NCBI RefSeq assembly: GCF_023715535.1
Contig: NZ_JAMBOI010000001.1
Span: forward strand, 679,857 to 743,856
Length of the DNA: 64,000 nt
Reading direction: 5' to 3'
Source of the DNA: Sporosarcina luteola
GTDB lineage: Bacteria > Bacillota > Bacilli > Bacillales_A > Planococcaceae
Shown in pieces: positions 1 to 8,125 of this stretch. Numbering within the stretch: position 1 is the stretch's first letter; every line of letters starts with the position of its first letter. Under the pieces are notes generated by a model that was given only the letters and a program-made list of their open reading frames with translations, searched no databases and was not told the origin of the DNA. The position numbers were made by a program, and so were the translations under genes.

Positions 1-2
1 TC

Positions 3-362
3 GTCTATGTCGCCTCCGCTGTTGTGTTCAGTTTGGCACACGGCACCAATCCGAATGTCAGCGTATTGGGCTTGATCAATATCGCATTGGTCGGCGTTTT
101 ATTCGCCTATATGTTTGATGCAACGAAGAGCTTGTGGCTTCCAATCGGCTATCATATTACGTGGAACTACTTTCAAGGGAATGTTTTCGGATTTGCGGTG
201 AGCGGAACGACCCCACACGGAATCTATAACGTCTCGGTGGAAGAAGGAAATGCATGGCTGACCGGCGGAGCGTTTGGATTGGAAGGCGGCTTATTAGCGA
301 CGTTGTTAATTATTCTAGGATTTTTTGCAACGAGAGTGTATGTGAGGATGAAGGCGAAGTAA
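3..362 (+). CDS. CPBP family intramembrane metalloprotease, 3' part
   Basis: The reading frame is open from base 3, so the gene starts upstream of the window and only its C-terminal part is present. The segment FSLAHGTNP followed by HITWNYFQG matches the conserved His and His/Asn motifs of the CPBP (Abi/CAAX-protease-like) family, and three hydrophobic segments are visible. Members are membrane-embedded proteases, often tied to bacteriocin self-immunity or protein maturation; the substrate here cannot be inferred. A 20-bp repeat array follows the stop. Confidence 0.8.
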   Translation, partial: VYVASAVVFSLAHGTNPNVSVLGLINIALVGVLFAYMFDATKSLWLPIGYHITWNYFQGNVFGFAVSGTTPHGIYNVSVEEGNAWLTGGAFGLEGGLLATLLIILGFFATRVYVRMKAK

Positions 363-367
363 AGCGG

Positions 368-507
368 TTATGCGTCTTTGCTGCGATTTATGCGTGATTT
401 TTGGAGTTTATGCGCGATTTTGCGGATTTATGAGCGATTTTAGCGATTTATGAGCTTTTGAGGCATTTTATGCGTGTTTGGAATGGCTTATGTGTGAATG
501 AAACCTT
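368..507 (+). repeat. Tandem 20-bp repeat array, TTATGCG family
   Basis: Seven units begin with TTATG at 368, 388, 408, 428, 448, 468 and 488, an exact 20-bp period. The left half is conserved (TTATGCGTGATTTT and variants such as TTATGAGCGATTTT); the right six or so bases vary. The array lies between two convergent genes, after the CPBP stop and before the DMT transporter stop. It has no inverted-repeat symmetry, so it is not a terminator. Confidence 0.9.
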
Positions 508-519
508 GTTTGAGGCTGC

Positions 520-1398
520 CTAGCTTATGGCAGCCTCTTCTTTTCGTCCGCTGAGCGTTAAAACGAGGATTCCGCCTAAAAGGAGCGCGATTCCTGACCA
601 TGAAACAAAATCCAGCCTTTCCCCTACAACGAGCACGCTTAAAATCGCGGCAGTGAGCGGTTCGGCTAGCGAGAGCGTAACCGCGGATGATGAGGGGATG
701 TGCCGCAGCCCGGTGGAAAACAGAATATATGCCACACTTGTCGTCGCGATACCGAGGTAGATCATCGTCGCTATACCGGGTAGGGATACTAACCCTTCCG
801 TTTCGAAGATGAACAAAAACGGCATGAGCATAATTGCGCTTATCGAGAAAATGACGGCAACAGAAGGAATGGCATCCGCTTTCTCTAACACTTCTTTATT
901 GAATAAAGTATAAAAGGCAAATAAAAGTCCAGCAAGTAATGATAATGAGACGCCGACAGGATTGACGACTAGCCCCTCTTTATTTGAAAATAATAGTATA
1001 CAGCCGACGACGGCGAGCGATGTTGCAGTTACCCATACTTTTGTCGGACGCTTTTTTACAATTAGCCATTCAATGATTCCTGAAAACATCGGTGCACTTC
1101 CGATGGCTACAACGGTTCCTATAGCAATCCCCGTCAATCGGATTGACGTGAAGAAGCAATATTGGAAAATCGCCATCGCCAATGCTGCTAGAATAGTCGC
1201 TTTCCACGGCCAATTTCGAAAATCTATTTTTCGAAGAATCAGCATAATAATGAGCAAAGTGAACCCGCCCACCGCAAGCCTTGAAGCACCGACCGCCAGT
1301 GGGTGAACGGTTTGCGGCATGAATGTTTGTGCAGTGCCTGTCGTTCCCCAAAGCACCGCCCCTAAAAGGACAACTATGAATGCAATGCGCTGTGACAA
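520..1398 (-). CDS. EamA/DMT family transporter
   Basis: A 292-residue integral membrane protein with about ten hydrophobic helices arranged as two EamA repeats (roughly residues 5-135 and 145-280). The drug/metabolite transporter superfamily exports amino acids, metabolites or drugs; no substrate can be assigned. The start is TTG at 1398, preceded by a strong GGAGGAGGGG site at suitable distance. It is one of three DMT-type carriers in the window and appears monocistronic. Confidence 0.88.
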   Translation of the reverse strand: MSQRIAFIVVLLGAVLWGTTGTAQTFMPQTVHPLAVGASRLAVGGFTLLIIMLILRKIDFRNWPWKATILAALAMAIFQYCFFTSIRLTGIAIGTVVAIGSAPMFSGIIEWLIVKKRPTKVWVTATSLAVVGCILLFSNKEGLVVNPVGVSLSLLAGLLFAFYTLFNKEVLEKADAIPSVAVIFSISAIMLMPFLFIFETEGLVSLPGIATMIYLGIATTSVAYILFSTGLRHIPSSSAVTLSLAEPLTAAILSVLVVGERLDFVSWSGIALLLGGILVLTLSGRKEEAAIS

Positions 1399-1465
1399 AG
1401 AAATCCCCTCCTCCGATGTATTGAATATATCATGATATCGAAGGAGGGTGTATGAATTATCTAAA

Positions 1466-1879
1466 TTATTTAGCTGTTGATTCGATCGTTTTTTTCAGCT
1501 TCGCCAATAGCCCATCCCAGCCTTCGGACATGCGAGGGCGAACGACGTCATGCGATTCACCGAACTCGGTCTGCTTGCCATCTTCCCAACCAGCATGGAT
1601 GAAGGTCAACTCGGTTTGTCCATCGATTGCTTTCAATTGAAAATGTACTTGCCAATCCTTCCCCCAGTCGAATGACAAACGGTTCGACGGTTGCACTTCA
1701 GTCACTCTACATGGCGATTCTCCCCATGGACCCGCTTGTAAGGTAAATTCTTTTCCTTCGACCGGTTCCATATCGTTCGGCATGAACCAAGCTCCAATCC
1801 CATCCGCCGTTGAAATGTACGGCCAGACCGTTTCCACAGGAGCCTCTATCATAATACTTTTCTTTATTTCATTCGTCAT
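1466..1879 (-). CDS. SRPBCC/AHSA1 domain protein
   Basis: A 137-residue soluble protein with the START-like fold of the Aha1-C family: N-terminal IEAPVETVWPYISTADGIGAWF, a central WGESPCRVTEV strand, and a C-terminal long helix from about residue 110 (RPRMSEGWDGLLAKLKKTI). Family members bind hydrophobic ligands or act in stress responses, but most bacterial ones have no known role. ATG start with AGGAGGAA upstream. It is read toward the DMT gene with a gap of 67 bp. Confidence 0.85.
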   Translation of the reverse strand: MTNEIKKSIMIEAPVETVWPYISTADGIGAWFMPNDMEPVEGKEFTLQAGPWGESPCRVTEVQPSNRLSFDWGKDWQVHFQLKAIDGQTELTFIHAGWEDGKQTEFGESHDVVRPRMSEGWDGLLAKLKKTIESTAK

Positions 1880-2044
1880 GCAAATTCCTCCTCATTTTTC
1901 ATGGGATTGCTTCACTTTATTTCCAGTTTACCATATAAGGCGTGCCTTATAATCGGTTGTTCATCAAAGGACCTTGAACGCGGAAAAAATTGGCCATTGC
2001 ACTATTATAGTGAGTATTGAACGTTCAACGACGCTATGATACAC

Positions 2045-2050
2045 TATAAT
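2045..2050 (+). promoter_or_regulatory. Probable -10 box of queT
   Basis: A consensus TATAAT lies about 15-20 bp before the preQ1 aptamer. The -35 region is weak (GTTCAA at 2023-2028, 16-bp spacer). The assignment is inferred from position. Confidence 0.55.
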
Positions 2051-2063
2051 GCAGGCTTTTTGC

Positions 2064-2104
2064 CGCGTGGTTCGTAACCATCCCACGAAAAAAAACTAAG
2101 GAGA
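2064..2104 (+). ncRNA. PreQ1-I riboswitch
   Basis: The sequence has a short hairpin (CGTGG at 2066-2070 pairing with CCACG at 2083-2087, loop rich in CGTAACC), then an A-run and CTAAGGAG. This is the layout of the class I preQ1 riboswitch, where the A-rich tail and CUAA fold back on the loop when preQ1 binds. The Shine-Dalgarno AAGGAG (2098-2103) is part of that tail, so control is probably at translation initiation of the downstream queuosine-precursor transporter. Confidence 0.88.
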
Positions 2105-2111
2105 AATGAAT

Positions 2112-2597
2112 ATGAATATAAAAACGATGGCAACGAGCGGTATAATCGCTGCGTTGTATGTTGCTGTGACGTTTCTGATTGCCCCATTCGGGTTCACTAA
2201 CATCCAGTTCCGCTTATCGGAGATGTTCAATCATCTCGTTGTGTTCAATAAAAAATACATCGTCGGGGTTGTATTAGGTGTATTTATCGCCAATATGCTC
2301 TTCTCTGAATTGGGACCGATCGATCTCGTATTTGGTGTTGGGCATTCCTTACTCGCTCTATCCATTACAATTCTTTCTGCGAAATGGATCAAAGGGCTTT
2401 ACCTACGGATGTTCTTCAATACACTTGTATTTACGTTTACGATGTTCATTATTGCATGGGAACTGAACATTGTAATGGAGTGGCCTTTCTTACTGACATG
2501 GTTCTTCATCGCTGTGAGTGAATTTGTCGTCATGGCGGTCGGCATTCCTATCATGGTTGCATTGAATAAACGACTTAATTTCAGCAAGCTCATATAG
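2112..2597 (+). CDS. queT: QueT family queuosine precursor transporter
   Basis: A 161-residue, five- to six-helix membrane protein matching QueT, the substrate-binding (S) component of an ECF-type transporter for queuosine precursors; FRLSEMFNHLVVFNKKYIVG and GPIDLVFGVGHSLLAL are family-typical. The assignment is reinforced by the preQ1 riboswitch directly upstream. Two in-frame ATGs exist (2106 and 2112); the second has better spacing (8 nt) from AAGGAG and is used here. It would depend on a shared energizing module not in this window. Confidence 0.92.
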   Translation: MNIKTMATSGIIAALYVAVTFLIAPFGFTNIQFRLSEMFNHLVVFNKKYIVGVVLGVFIANMLFSELGPIDLVFGVGHSLLALSITILSAKWIKGLYLRMFFNTLVFTFTMFIIAWELNIVMEWPFLLTWFFIAVSEFVVMAVGIPIMVALNKRLNFSKLI

Positions 2598-2602
2598 GAT
2601 TA

Positions 2603-2641
2603 AAAAACAGAGAGTGGCATTTAATAGCCGCTCTCTGTTTT
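2603..2641. terminator. Bidirectional terminator between queT and yndM
   Basis: ACAGAGAG..GGC pairs with GCC..CTCTCTGT around an 8-nt loop, flanked by an A-run on the left and a T-run on the right. It can serve both convergent genes. Confidence 0.85.
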
Positions 2642-2648
2642 ATTTTAC

Positions 2649-3017
2649 TCATACATAGGTGTTGCCGTATTGCGTTTTTAATAGCCAAGAGTGGAAAAAG
2701 TATTCCCCGACAGAGATAATTGCTCCAGCCAAAAATGCTTCTCCCAATGATTCCGAATATCCAAGCAAGTTTAAGCCACCCCATAAAACAATAAATCCTA
2801 ACGCCAAGTCTCCAATCGTCGCGGTCATATTGCCTACTCTTGGGAGAATCATCAGATCTCCCAAGTAAGAAATTAATAGTAAAGCGACACCTAAAATAGT
2901 GGAGTGCCAAAAAGCGACGCCATTGAAAACCGTTAGCACAATCCAAAGAACAGGGAATATCAAAATTGCTTTGATCAGAAGCGACCTTCCATGGTTAACG
3001 TTTGATTCCTCATTCAT
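2649..3017 (-). CDS. yndM: YndM family membrane protein (DUF2512)
   Basis: A 122-residue protein with four hydrophobic helices. LGDLMILPRVGNMTATIGDLALGFIVLW matches the DUF2512/YndM family of Bacillus, whose function is not established. The frame extends upstream, but the ATG at 3017 follows ATGGAGGC at normal distance and is the better start. It stands alone, convergent with queT. Confidence 0.85.
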   Translation of the reverse strand: MNEESNVNHGRSLLIKAILIFPVLWIVLTVFNGVAFWHSTILGVALLLISYLGDLMILPRVGNMTATIGDLALGFIVLWGGLNLLGYSESLGEAFLAGAIISVGEYFFHSWLLKTQYGNTYV

Positions 3018-3128
3018 CGTTATTGCCTCCATTCATATACTACTTTTAACATTGCCCAAGTCCAATTAAAATATGTAGGAAGCGCTTCGTTCGATTATAA
3101 TATTTAGATAATGAAAGGAGAGTTTTTA

Positions 3129-3359
3129 ATGTATATGACGATTGAAGAAACAGCAGAATATTTGAGTATGCCAGTCGAGCAAGTCCGGAAGTATGTATGG
3201 GAAGGACGCATCCGTTCCGTTCATGACGGCGAACAGTTCTTCATCAATCAGAATCAATTCAGCGAGTATTTCAACCAGCTCGAGACGTTAAAAAGGCAAA
3301 TCGACGACTATTTCAATGAACCGCTTCCACCCGACCGTGATATTAAGGATGAGGATTAA
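3129..3359 (+). CDS. Small excisionase-like helix-turn-helix protein
   Basis: A 76-residue protein whose first 50 residues (TIEETAEYLSMPVEQVRKYVWEGRIRSVHDGEQFFI) form a MerR/excisionase-type winged HTH, followed by a short acidic tail. Such proteins bind DNA or act as adaptors; no phage or transposon genes are adjacent, so this is probably a chromosomal member. The frame opens at 3111, but AAAGGAGAG (3113-3121) points to the ATG at 3129. A 266-bp region without a gene follows; I see only a weak CCCTATAAAGGG hairpin in it. Confidence 0.78.
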   Translation: MYMTIEETAEYLSMPVEQVRKYVWEGRIRSVHDGEQFFINQNQFSEYFNQLETLKRQIDDYFNEPLPPDRDIKDED

Positions 3360-3625
3360 AAACCCCTATAAAGGGTAAACTGAAACCAGGGATGTGCCAT
3401 AGTATAAAAGACACAATTTTTTCATTCAATACTAGTCGGATTTTCAATTCGAAATATGCTATTTATTTCTAACAGGCACCTTTGGGATGCATTTTACCGG
3501 CGTTAATAAAAAAATCAAATGAGCGATTGTTGTAAGTGACTAGATTTTCACTCCCTTTGCTTTCCCACTACATGATTGGTATAGTGTGTAGTCGTTTCAA
3601 AAATCCATTATTAATAGGGGGAAAC

Positions 3626-5143
3626 ATGCGAAAAATATCAAATGTGTTTTATATAACAATCGGCCTGATTATATTGGCTGTTGGATATGGAGTGATTGCG
3701 GCGGAGAGTTTTGAAGCCGTCACAAATTCCATCAAATCCTTCGTATCATCTTCATTCGGATGGTATTACATGCTCCTGCTCTCATTCCTGCTTGTGCTTA
3801 GCCTTTTCTTCATTTTTAGCCCATTCGGCAAAGTGCGATTAGGACAAGATGAAGACCGTGCATCGTTTTCGACAATCACTTGGATTGCCATGCTTTTTTC
3901 TGCAGGGATGGGAATCGGGTTAGTCTTCTACGGGGCAGCAGAACCGCTATCCCACTATGCAATCAATCCCGCAACAGCGGAGCCTAATACTGATGCTGCA
4001 TTTAAAGAAGCAATGCGACAAACATTCTTCCATTGGGGATTGCATGTATGGGCCATGTACGGGATCGTCGGACTTGCTCTTGCATATTTCCAATTCCGTA
4101 AAGGGGAGCCAGGTTTAATTTCAGCAACATTGAAGCCGATTTTCGGTAAAAAAATGGAGGGGCCATGGGGCGTCCTCGTAGATGTACTTGCCGTATTTGC
4201 AACAGCTTTTGGCGTTGCCACTTCTCTCGGCTTCGGTGCTGTTCAAATTAACGCAGGCTTGAATTATCTATTTGGTTTTTCAATCGGATTCACTTCACAA
4301 CTGATCATTATCGCTGTCGTGACAGTACTCTTTGTCATGTCTGCCTGGTCGGGGCTTAGCAAAGGAATCAAATATTTGTCGAACACGAACCTGATACTTG
4401 CACTCGCCCTATTAGGTTTCGTCCTCATCTTAGGACCGACGTTGCTGATCTTCAATGTTTTCACCGATTCCATTGGAGGCTATCTCGCCAACCTCGTTTC
4501 AATGAGTTTCCGGACTGCACCGTTGAATGACGCTCATCGTGAGTGGCTGGAAGGTTGGACGATCTTCTATTGGGCTTGGTGGATTTCCTGGGCACCATTC
4601 GTCAGCATGTTCATTGCGAGGGTATCAAAGGGCAGGACAATCAGAGAGTTCATGGTCGTTGTCATGTTGGCACCAACCGTTTTGAGCGCTATCTGGTTTT
4701 CAGCTTTCGGAACGACTGCCATTAACATGCAGCGTAAAGGGATTGCAGACTTAGCGAAAACAGACACTGAATTGACGATTTTTGAAATGTTCCATGCGAT
4801 GCCTTTATCGTTCATTATTTCCATTGTCGCAGTTCTGTTAATTGCATCGTTTTTCATCACTTCCGCAGATTCGGCGACATTTGTGTTAGGCATGCAGTCC
4901 ACATATGGTTCATTGACCCCGCCAAATAGCGTAAAAATCATTTGGGGAGTTATCCAGTCGACCATTGCGATCATATTGTTATCAGTAAACGGATTGACAG
5001 CACTGCAAAATACAATCATCATTGCCGCCTTGCCATTCTCTTTCATCATACTGCTCATGATCGTTTCTCTAATCAAAGCATTACAAAGCGAACTGCCAAA
5101 GAGTGAAAGGCCGAGGAGAAGAAAAGCGAAAGATACCATTTAA
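3626..5143 (+). CDS. BCCT family betaine/choline/carnitine transporter
   Basis: A 505-residue protein with about twelve helices. GMGIGLVFYGAAEPLSHY near residues 92-110 and WAWWISWAPFVSMFIARVSKGRTIREF near 314-340 are BCCT signatures (sodium- or proton-coupled uptake of glycine betaine and similar osmolytes; OpuD/BetL group). The open frame begins at 3536, but ATG 3626 follows AGGGGGAA and gives the usual N-terminus. Uptake of compatible solutes fits the probable sucrose-synthesis genes at 52 kb. Confidence 0.92.
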   Translation: MRKISNVFYITIGLIILAVGYGVIAAESFEAVTNSIKSFVSSSFGWYYMLLLSFLLVLSLFFIFSPFGKVRLGQDEDRASFSTITWIAMLFSAGMGIGLVFYGAAEPLSHYAINPATAEPNTDAAFKEAMRQTFFHWGLHVWAMYGIVGLALAYFQFRKGEPGLISATLKPIFGKKMEGPWGVLVDVLAVFATAFGVATSLGFGAVQINAGLNYLFGFSIGFTSQLIIIAVVTVLFVMSAWSGLSKGIKYLSNTNLILALALLGFVLILGPTLLIFNVFTDSIGGYLANLVSMSFRTAPLNDAHREWLEGWTIFYWAWWISWAPFVSMFIARVSKGRTIREFMVVVMLAPTVLSAIWFSAFGTTAINMQRKGIADLAKTDTELTIFEMFHAMPLSFIISIVAVLLIASFFITSADSATFVLGMQSTYGSLTPPNSVKIIWGVIQSTIAIILLSVNGLTALQNTIIIAALPFSFIILLMIVSLIKALQSELPKSERPRRRKAKDTI

Positions 5144-5152
5144 ATGGCATAG

Positions 5153-5194
5153 AAAAAAGTGGAGGGGAATTAAAAATTCCTCCTCCACTTTTTT
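5153..5194. terminator. Terminator between BCCT gene and hom
   Basis: AAAAAGTGGAGG...CCTCCACTTTTTT forms a long stem with A/T runs on both sides, usable in both directions by the convergent genes. Confidence 0.88.
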
Positions 5195-6179
5195 AATTTG
5201 GCACCAGGACTGCTTCGTGTTGGCGAATGATATGCAGCAGGTCGGCCACCATCGCACTTCCCGTCGGATACATTCCTGCTCCGGGGCCTACTAATTTCAA
5301 CGGCCCGAGGTACTCCGTATCTACAATAATTGCATTGTTGACCCCGTCTATGCTGAACAGCGGGTGATCAGCGCCAATCAAAACCGGCCCAACAGTCGCT
5401 TGCAGCTTCCCTTTTTCGTCCTCCCATATATCTGCCACGTGACGATAACGAAGGTCGGCTTTTGATGCATCATCGATATCGATCGATTCAAGATGATTGA
5501 TTCCAACAACTGGTACATCTTCCCAATCCGGTTGCTGGCCGAAAGCGAGCGAGCTCAAAATCATCAGCTTTCGGAAGGCGTCCGTGCCATCCACATCATC
5601 CGCAGGATCCGCTTCCGCGTAACCGCTTTGCTGTGCATGTGAGAGCGCTGATTTAAAAGAAGATCCTTCATCGCGCATTTTCGTCAAAATGAAATTCGAC
5701 GTCCCATTTAAAATGCCTTGGATCCGTTTAATCCGGTCGCCTACCAGCAGATTGGTCACAGTCCGGATAATCGGTACACCGCCAGCTGTCGTCGCTTCGA
5801 ACCCGACTTGCACATTCCGGAACTCGGCATGTTTCCTCAACGCAGGTCCGTGATTTGCAAACATCTTTTTGTTCGCAGTTATGATGTGACAGCCTTTCTC
5901 AATCGCATCTGACAAATACGTATAAGCAGGTTCTTCCCCGACAATCGCTTCAAGAACGATATCAATTTCGGGATTCCCCAATATGTCCTGTATATCATCT
6001 GTAAAATTCGCGCCTATGATCGGCAGGCGCTCTTTCGCCTTGTCTTTCACAAGGATGGATACGACATCAACGGTGAAGCCAGTGCTTTTTTTAATTTCTT
6101 CCCGCTTCTCTTGCAGGATTCTATAAACACCTTCACCGACCGTACCAAAACCGAGTATGGCCACTTTAATTGACGGCAT
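5193..6179 (-). CDS. hom: Homoserine dehydrogenase
   Basis: Converts aspartate semialdehyde to homoserine, the branch point to methionine and threonine. At 328 residues it has the NAD(P)-binding motif VAILGFGTVGEG (residues 5-16), the substrate region GILNGTSNFILTKM, and DPADDVDGTDAFRKL. It ends before the C-terminal ACT domain found in the roughly 430-residue Bacillus enzyme, so feedback inhibition by threonine through ACT is unlikely. The ATG at 6179 follows AAGGGTGG. It lies 126 bp downstream of metY on the same strand and probably shares its SAM-controlled transcript, supplying homoserine for that pathway. Confidence 0.93.
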   Translation of the reverse strand: MPSIKVAILGFGTVGEGVYRILQEKREEIKKSTGFTVDVVSILVKDKAKERLPIIGANFTDDIQDILGNPEIDIVLEAIVGEEPAYTYLSDAIEKGCHIITANKKMFANHGPALRKHAEFRNVQVGFEATTAGGVPIIRTVTNLLVGDRIKRIQGILNGTSNFILTKMRDEGSSFKSALSHAQQSGYAEADPADDVDGTDAFRKLMILSSLAFGQQPDWEDVPVVGINHLESIDIDDASKADLRYRHVADIWEDEKGKLQATVGPVLIGADHPLFSIDGVNNAIIVDTEYLGPLKLVGPGAGMYPTGSAMVADLLHIIRQHEAVLVPN

Positions 6180-6305
6180 TGAAACCACCCTTTCATTTCT
6201 AAAGCGGAGGAGGGCGTTTAGCCCGTGCTCGTAACGCTTCGCTTTTACTCGCAAAAGCCGTTCTATGTGACGGCTTTCGCAGCTAGATGTTAATCATAGC
6301 AATAG

Positions 6306-7604
6306 TTAGCGAACGGCTACCGGTGCAGCTTTTTCAATCGCCTGTTTAAGGTCCGCAATAATATCTTCAGTAGACTCCAGTCCGACAGACAGACGGATCA
6401 ATTCCTCTGGCGTTCCTGTCTTTTTCAAGTCCTCCGCAGACAATTGCTGGTGCGTCGTCGATGCAGGATGAATGATAAGCGATTTTGCATCCCCTACGTT
6501 CGCAACATGCGACCATAGCGTAATATTGTCAATCACTCTGCGTCCTGCGTCACGGCCGCCTTTAATTCCGAAGACGATGATAGAACCAAACCCGTTCTTC
6601 AAATATTTCTTTGCATTTTCATGTGTTGGATGATCTTCAAGACCCGTGTACGTCACCCATTCCACAGACGGATGAGCTTGTAGGAATTCAGCGACTTTCA
6701 CGGCATTTTCGTTATGGCGTGTCACACGCAAATGGAGCGTCTCCAGCCCTTGAAGGAAGTTGAATGCACTATCAGGATCCAGGCAAGGTCCGAAGTCGCG
6801 CAGCAATTGGACGCGGAGCTTCGTCGCAAATGCGGCTCCCGCCGTGTCGATTCCGTAGCGAAGACCGTTGTACGTTTCATCCGGCTCCGTGAAGCCCGGG
6901 AACTTGCCTCTCGTCCAGTCGAATTTCCCTGCGTCAACTACGACGCCTCCGATAGTCGTTCCATGGCCACCGATCCACTTCGTTGCGGAATGAATGACAA
7001 CGTCAGCTCCAAACTCGATTGGGTTCGATCCGTATGGGGATGCGAATGTATTATCGATGAGGAATGGGATTTCATTTTCATGAGCAATGTTAGCGACCGC
7101 TTCGATATCAAGGACTTGAAGGCTAGGATTCCCGATTGTTTCTGCGAAAATCGCTTTCGTTTTATCTGTAATCGCGGCACGGAAGTTTTCAGGTTCGTCC
7201 GCGTCCACGAATTTCACATTGATACCGTAGCGTGGAAGCGTGACGGCGAATAGATTATACGTACCGCCGTAAAGATTGCCGGCAGCGATGATTTCGTCAC
7301 CTGCACCCGCAATATTCAGAATGGAGAATGCGATTGCTGCCATTCCGGAAGACAGAGCAACTGCAGCGGTTCCACCTTCTAAAAGTGCTACCCTTTCTTC
7401 AAAGACAGCAACGGTCGGGTTCGTGATTCTTGTATAAATATTCCCTGCTTCTTGCAGGCCGAATAAGTTTTGAGCATGTTCAGTATCTCGGAATACGAAT
7501 GCAGTAGTACGGTGGATTGGCACAGCACGGGAACCTGTAATCGGATCCGGCTTTTGCCCTCCGTGTAAGAGAAGAGTTTCTGGTTGAAGTGGTTTGTTTG
7601 TCAT
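6306..7604 (-). CDS. metY: O-acetylhomoserine aminocarboxypropyltransferase (sulfhydrylase)
   Basis: A PLP-dependent Cys/Met-metabolism enzyme of 432 residues, the length typical of O-acetylhomoserine sulfhydrylases. SATKWIGGHGTTIGG carries the PLP lysine, and EERVALLEGGTAAVALSSGMAAI is the family N-terminal motif. It makes homocysteine from O-acetylhomoserine and sulfide. Two ATGs are close together; GGAGG is 8 nt from the one at 7604 and only 2 nt from 7610. The S-box riboswitch upstream and hom downstream support methionine biosynthesis. Confidence 0.92.
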   Translation of the reverse strand: MTNKPLQPETLLLHGGQKPDPITGSRAVPIHRTTAFVFRDTEHAQNLFGLQEAGNIYTRITNPTVAVFEERVALLEGGTAAVALSSGMAAIAFSILNIAGAGDEIIAAGNLYGGTYNLFAVTLPRYGINVKFVDADEPENFRAAITDKTKAIFAETIGNPSLQVLDIEAVANIAHENEIPFLIDNTFASPYGSNPIEFGADVVIHSATKWIGGHGTTIGGVVVDAGKFDWTRGKFPGFTEPDETYNGLRYGIDTAGAAFATKLRVQLLRDFGPCLDPDSAFNFLQGLETLHLRVTRHNENAVKVAEFLQAHPSVEWVTYTGLEDHPTHENAKKYLKNGFGSIIVFGIKGGRDAGRRVIDNITLWSHVANVGDAKSLIIHPASTTHQQLSAEDLKKTGTPEELIRLSVGLESTEDIIADLKQAIEKAAPVAVR

Positions 7605-7673
7605 TGTCATTACCTCCAGTGGTTTTTTAAGATGAAAATGGTGCAATGCGGAGGCGTTGGGGGTTTTGGGAAT

Positions 7674-7708
7674 AAAAAATAACCCCTTTCGCTAAGAGAA
7701 GGGTTACG
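7674..7708 (-). terminator. Intrinsic terminator of the SAM riboswitch
   Basis: On the minus strand AACCCTTCTC..GAAAGGGGTT is followed by ATTTTTT. It lies between the aptamer and metY and is the expected off-state hairpin. Confidence 0.85.
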
Positions 7709-7724
7709 CTTTCGCTTATTCCTC

Positions 7725-7840
7725 CTCTTATCTTTCAGACCGTTTTCACGAATCTGTAGGAAGTAGCACCTTTGCAAGTTCGTCACTTGCCGGTTGCCGG
7801 GCATCGCAGGGCCTAGTCCCTCCGCCGCTCTTGATAAGAG
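7725..7840 (-). ncRNA. SAM-I (S-box) riboswitch
   Basis: The minus strand begins CTCTTATCAAGAG, continues with GGAGGGACTAGGCCC, GATGCCCGGCAACC and AAGGTGCTACTTCC, and closes with GATAAGAG, which are the conserved S-box blocks in order. SAM binding favours the downstream terminator (7674-7708) and so represses metY-hom when methionine is plentiful. Confidence 0.95.
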
Positions 7841-7975
7841 TTTGGTTATTCAGTTTTTCATCTTGTTGAACAGTATAGGAGACTATTTTTTAAAAGTCAA
7901 GGGGTGAATTTATTTTTTTCTGAAACTTGCGCTTTATCTTCGATGTTATAATAGTTGTAGTAGTCGGAATGACGG

Positions 7976-8080
7976 ATTGATCGCGCGGGTGGATACTTTG
8001 AGCGCGGGAGTGGCTTTTTTGAGCGCGGATGCAGCCTCTTTGAGCGCGTAGCCAGTTGCTTTGGACGCGATTCAGTCAAA
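7976..8080 (+). repeat. Tandem 21-bp repeat array, TTTGAGCGCG/TTTGGACGCG family (5 units)
   Basis: Units start at 7976 (degenerate), 7997, 8018, 8039 and 8060, exactly 21 bp apart. Three carry TTTGAGCGCG and the last TTTGGACGCG, linking the two core variants in one array. It lies between the divergent metY leader and the PlsY paralogue, upstream of both promoters. Confidence 0.9.
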
Positions 8081-8125
8081 ATAGAACATCGGTGTATATG
8101 AATATATTAGTTTTGGGGGATTTTT

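Noticed and set aside
5103..5294. Small open frame across the BCCT/hom terminator
   Set aside because: Lies over the end of one gene, a terminator and the end of another; no ribosome site.
6180..6305. Terminator separating metY and hom
   Set aside because: AAAGCCGT..ACGGCTTT can pair but no T-run follows; it may only reduce read-through, so one transcript remains likely.
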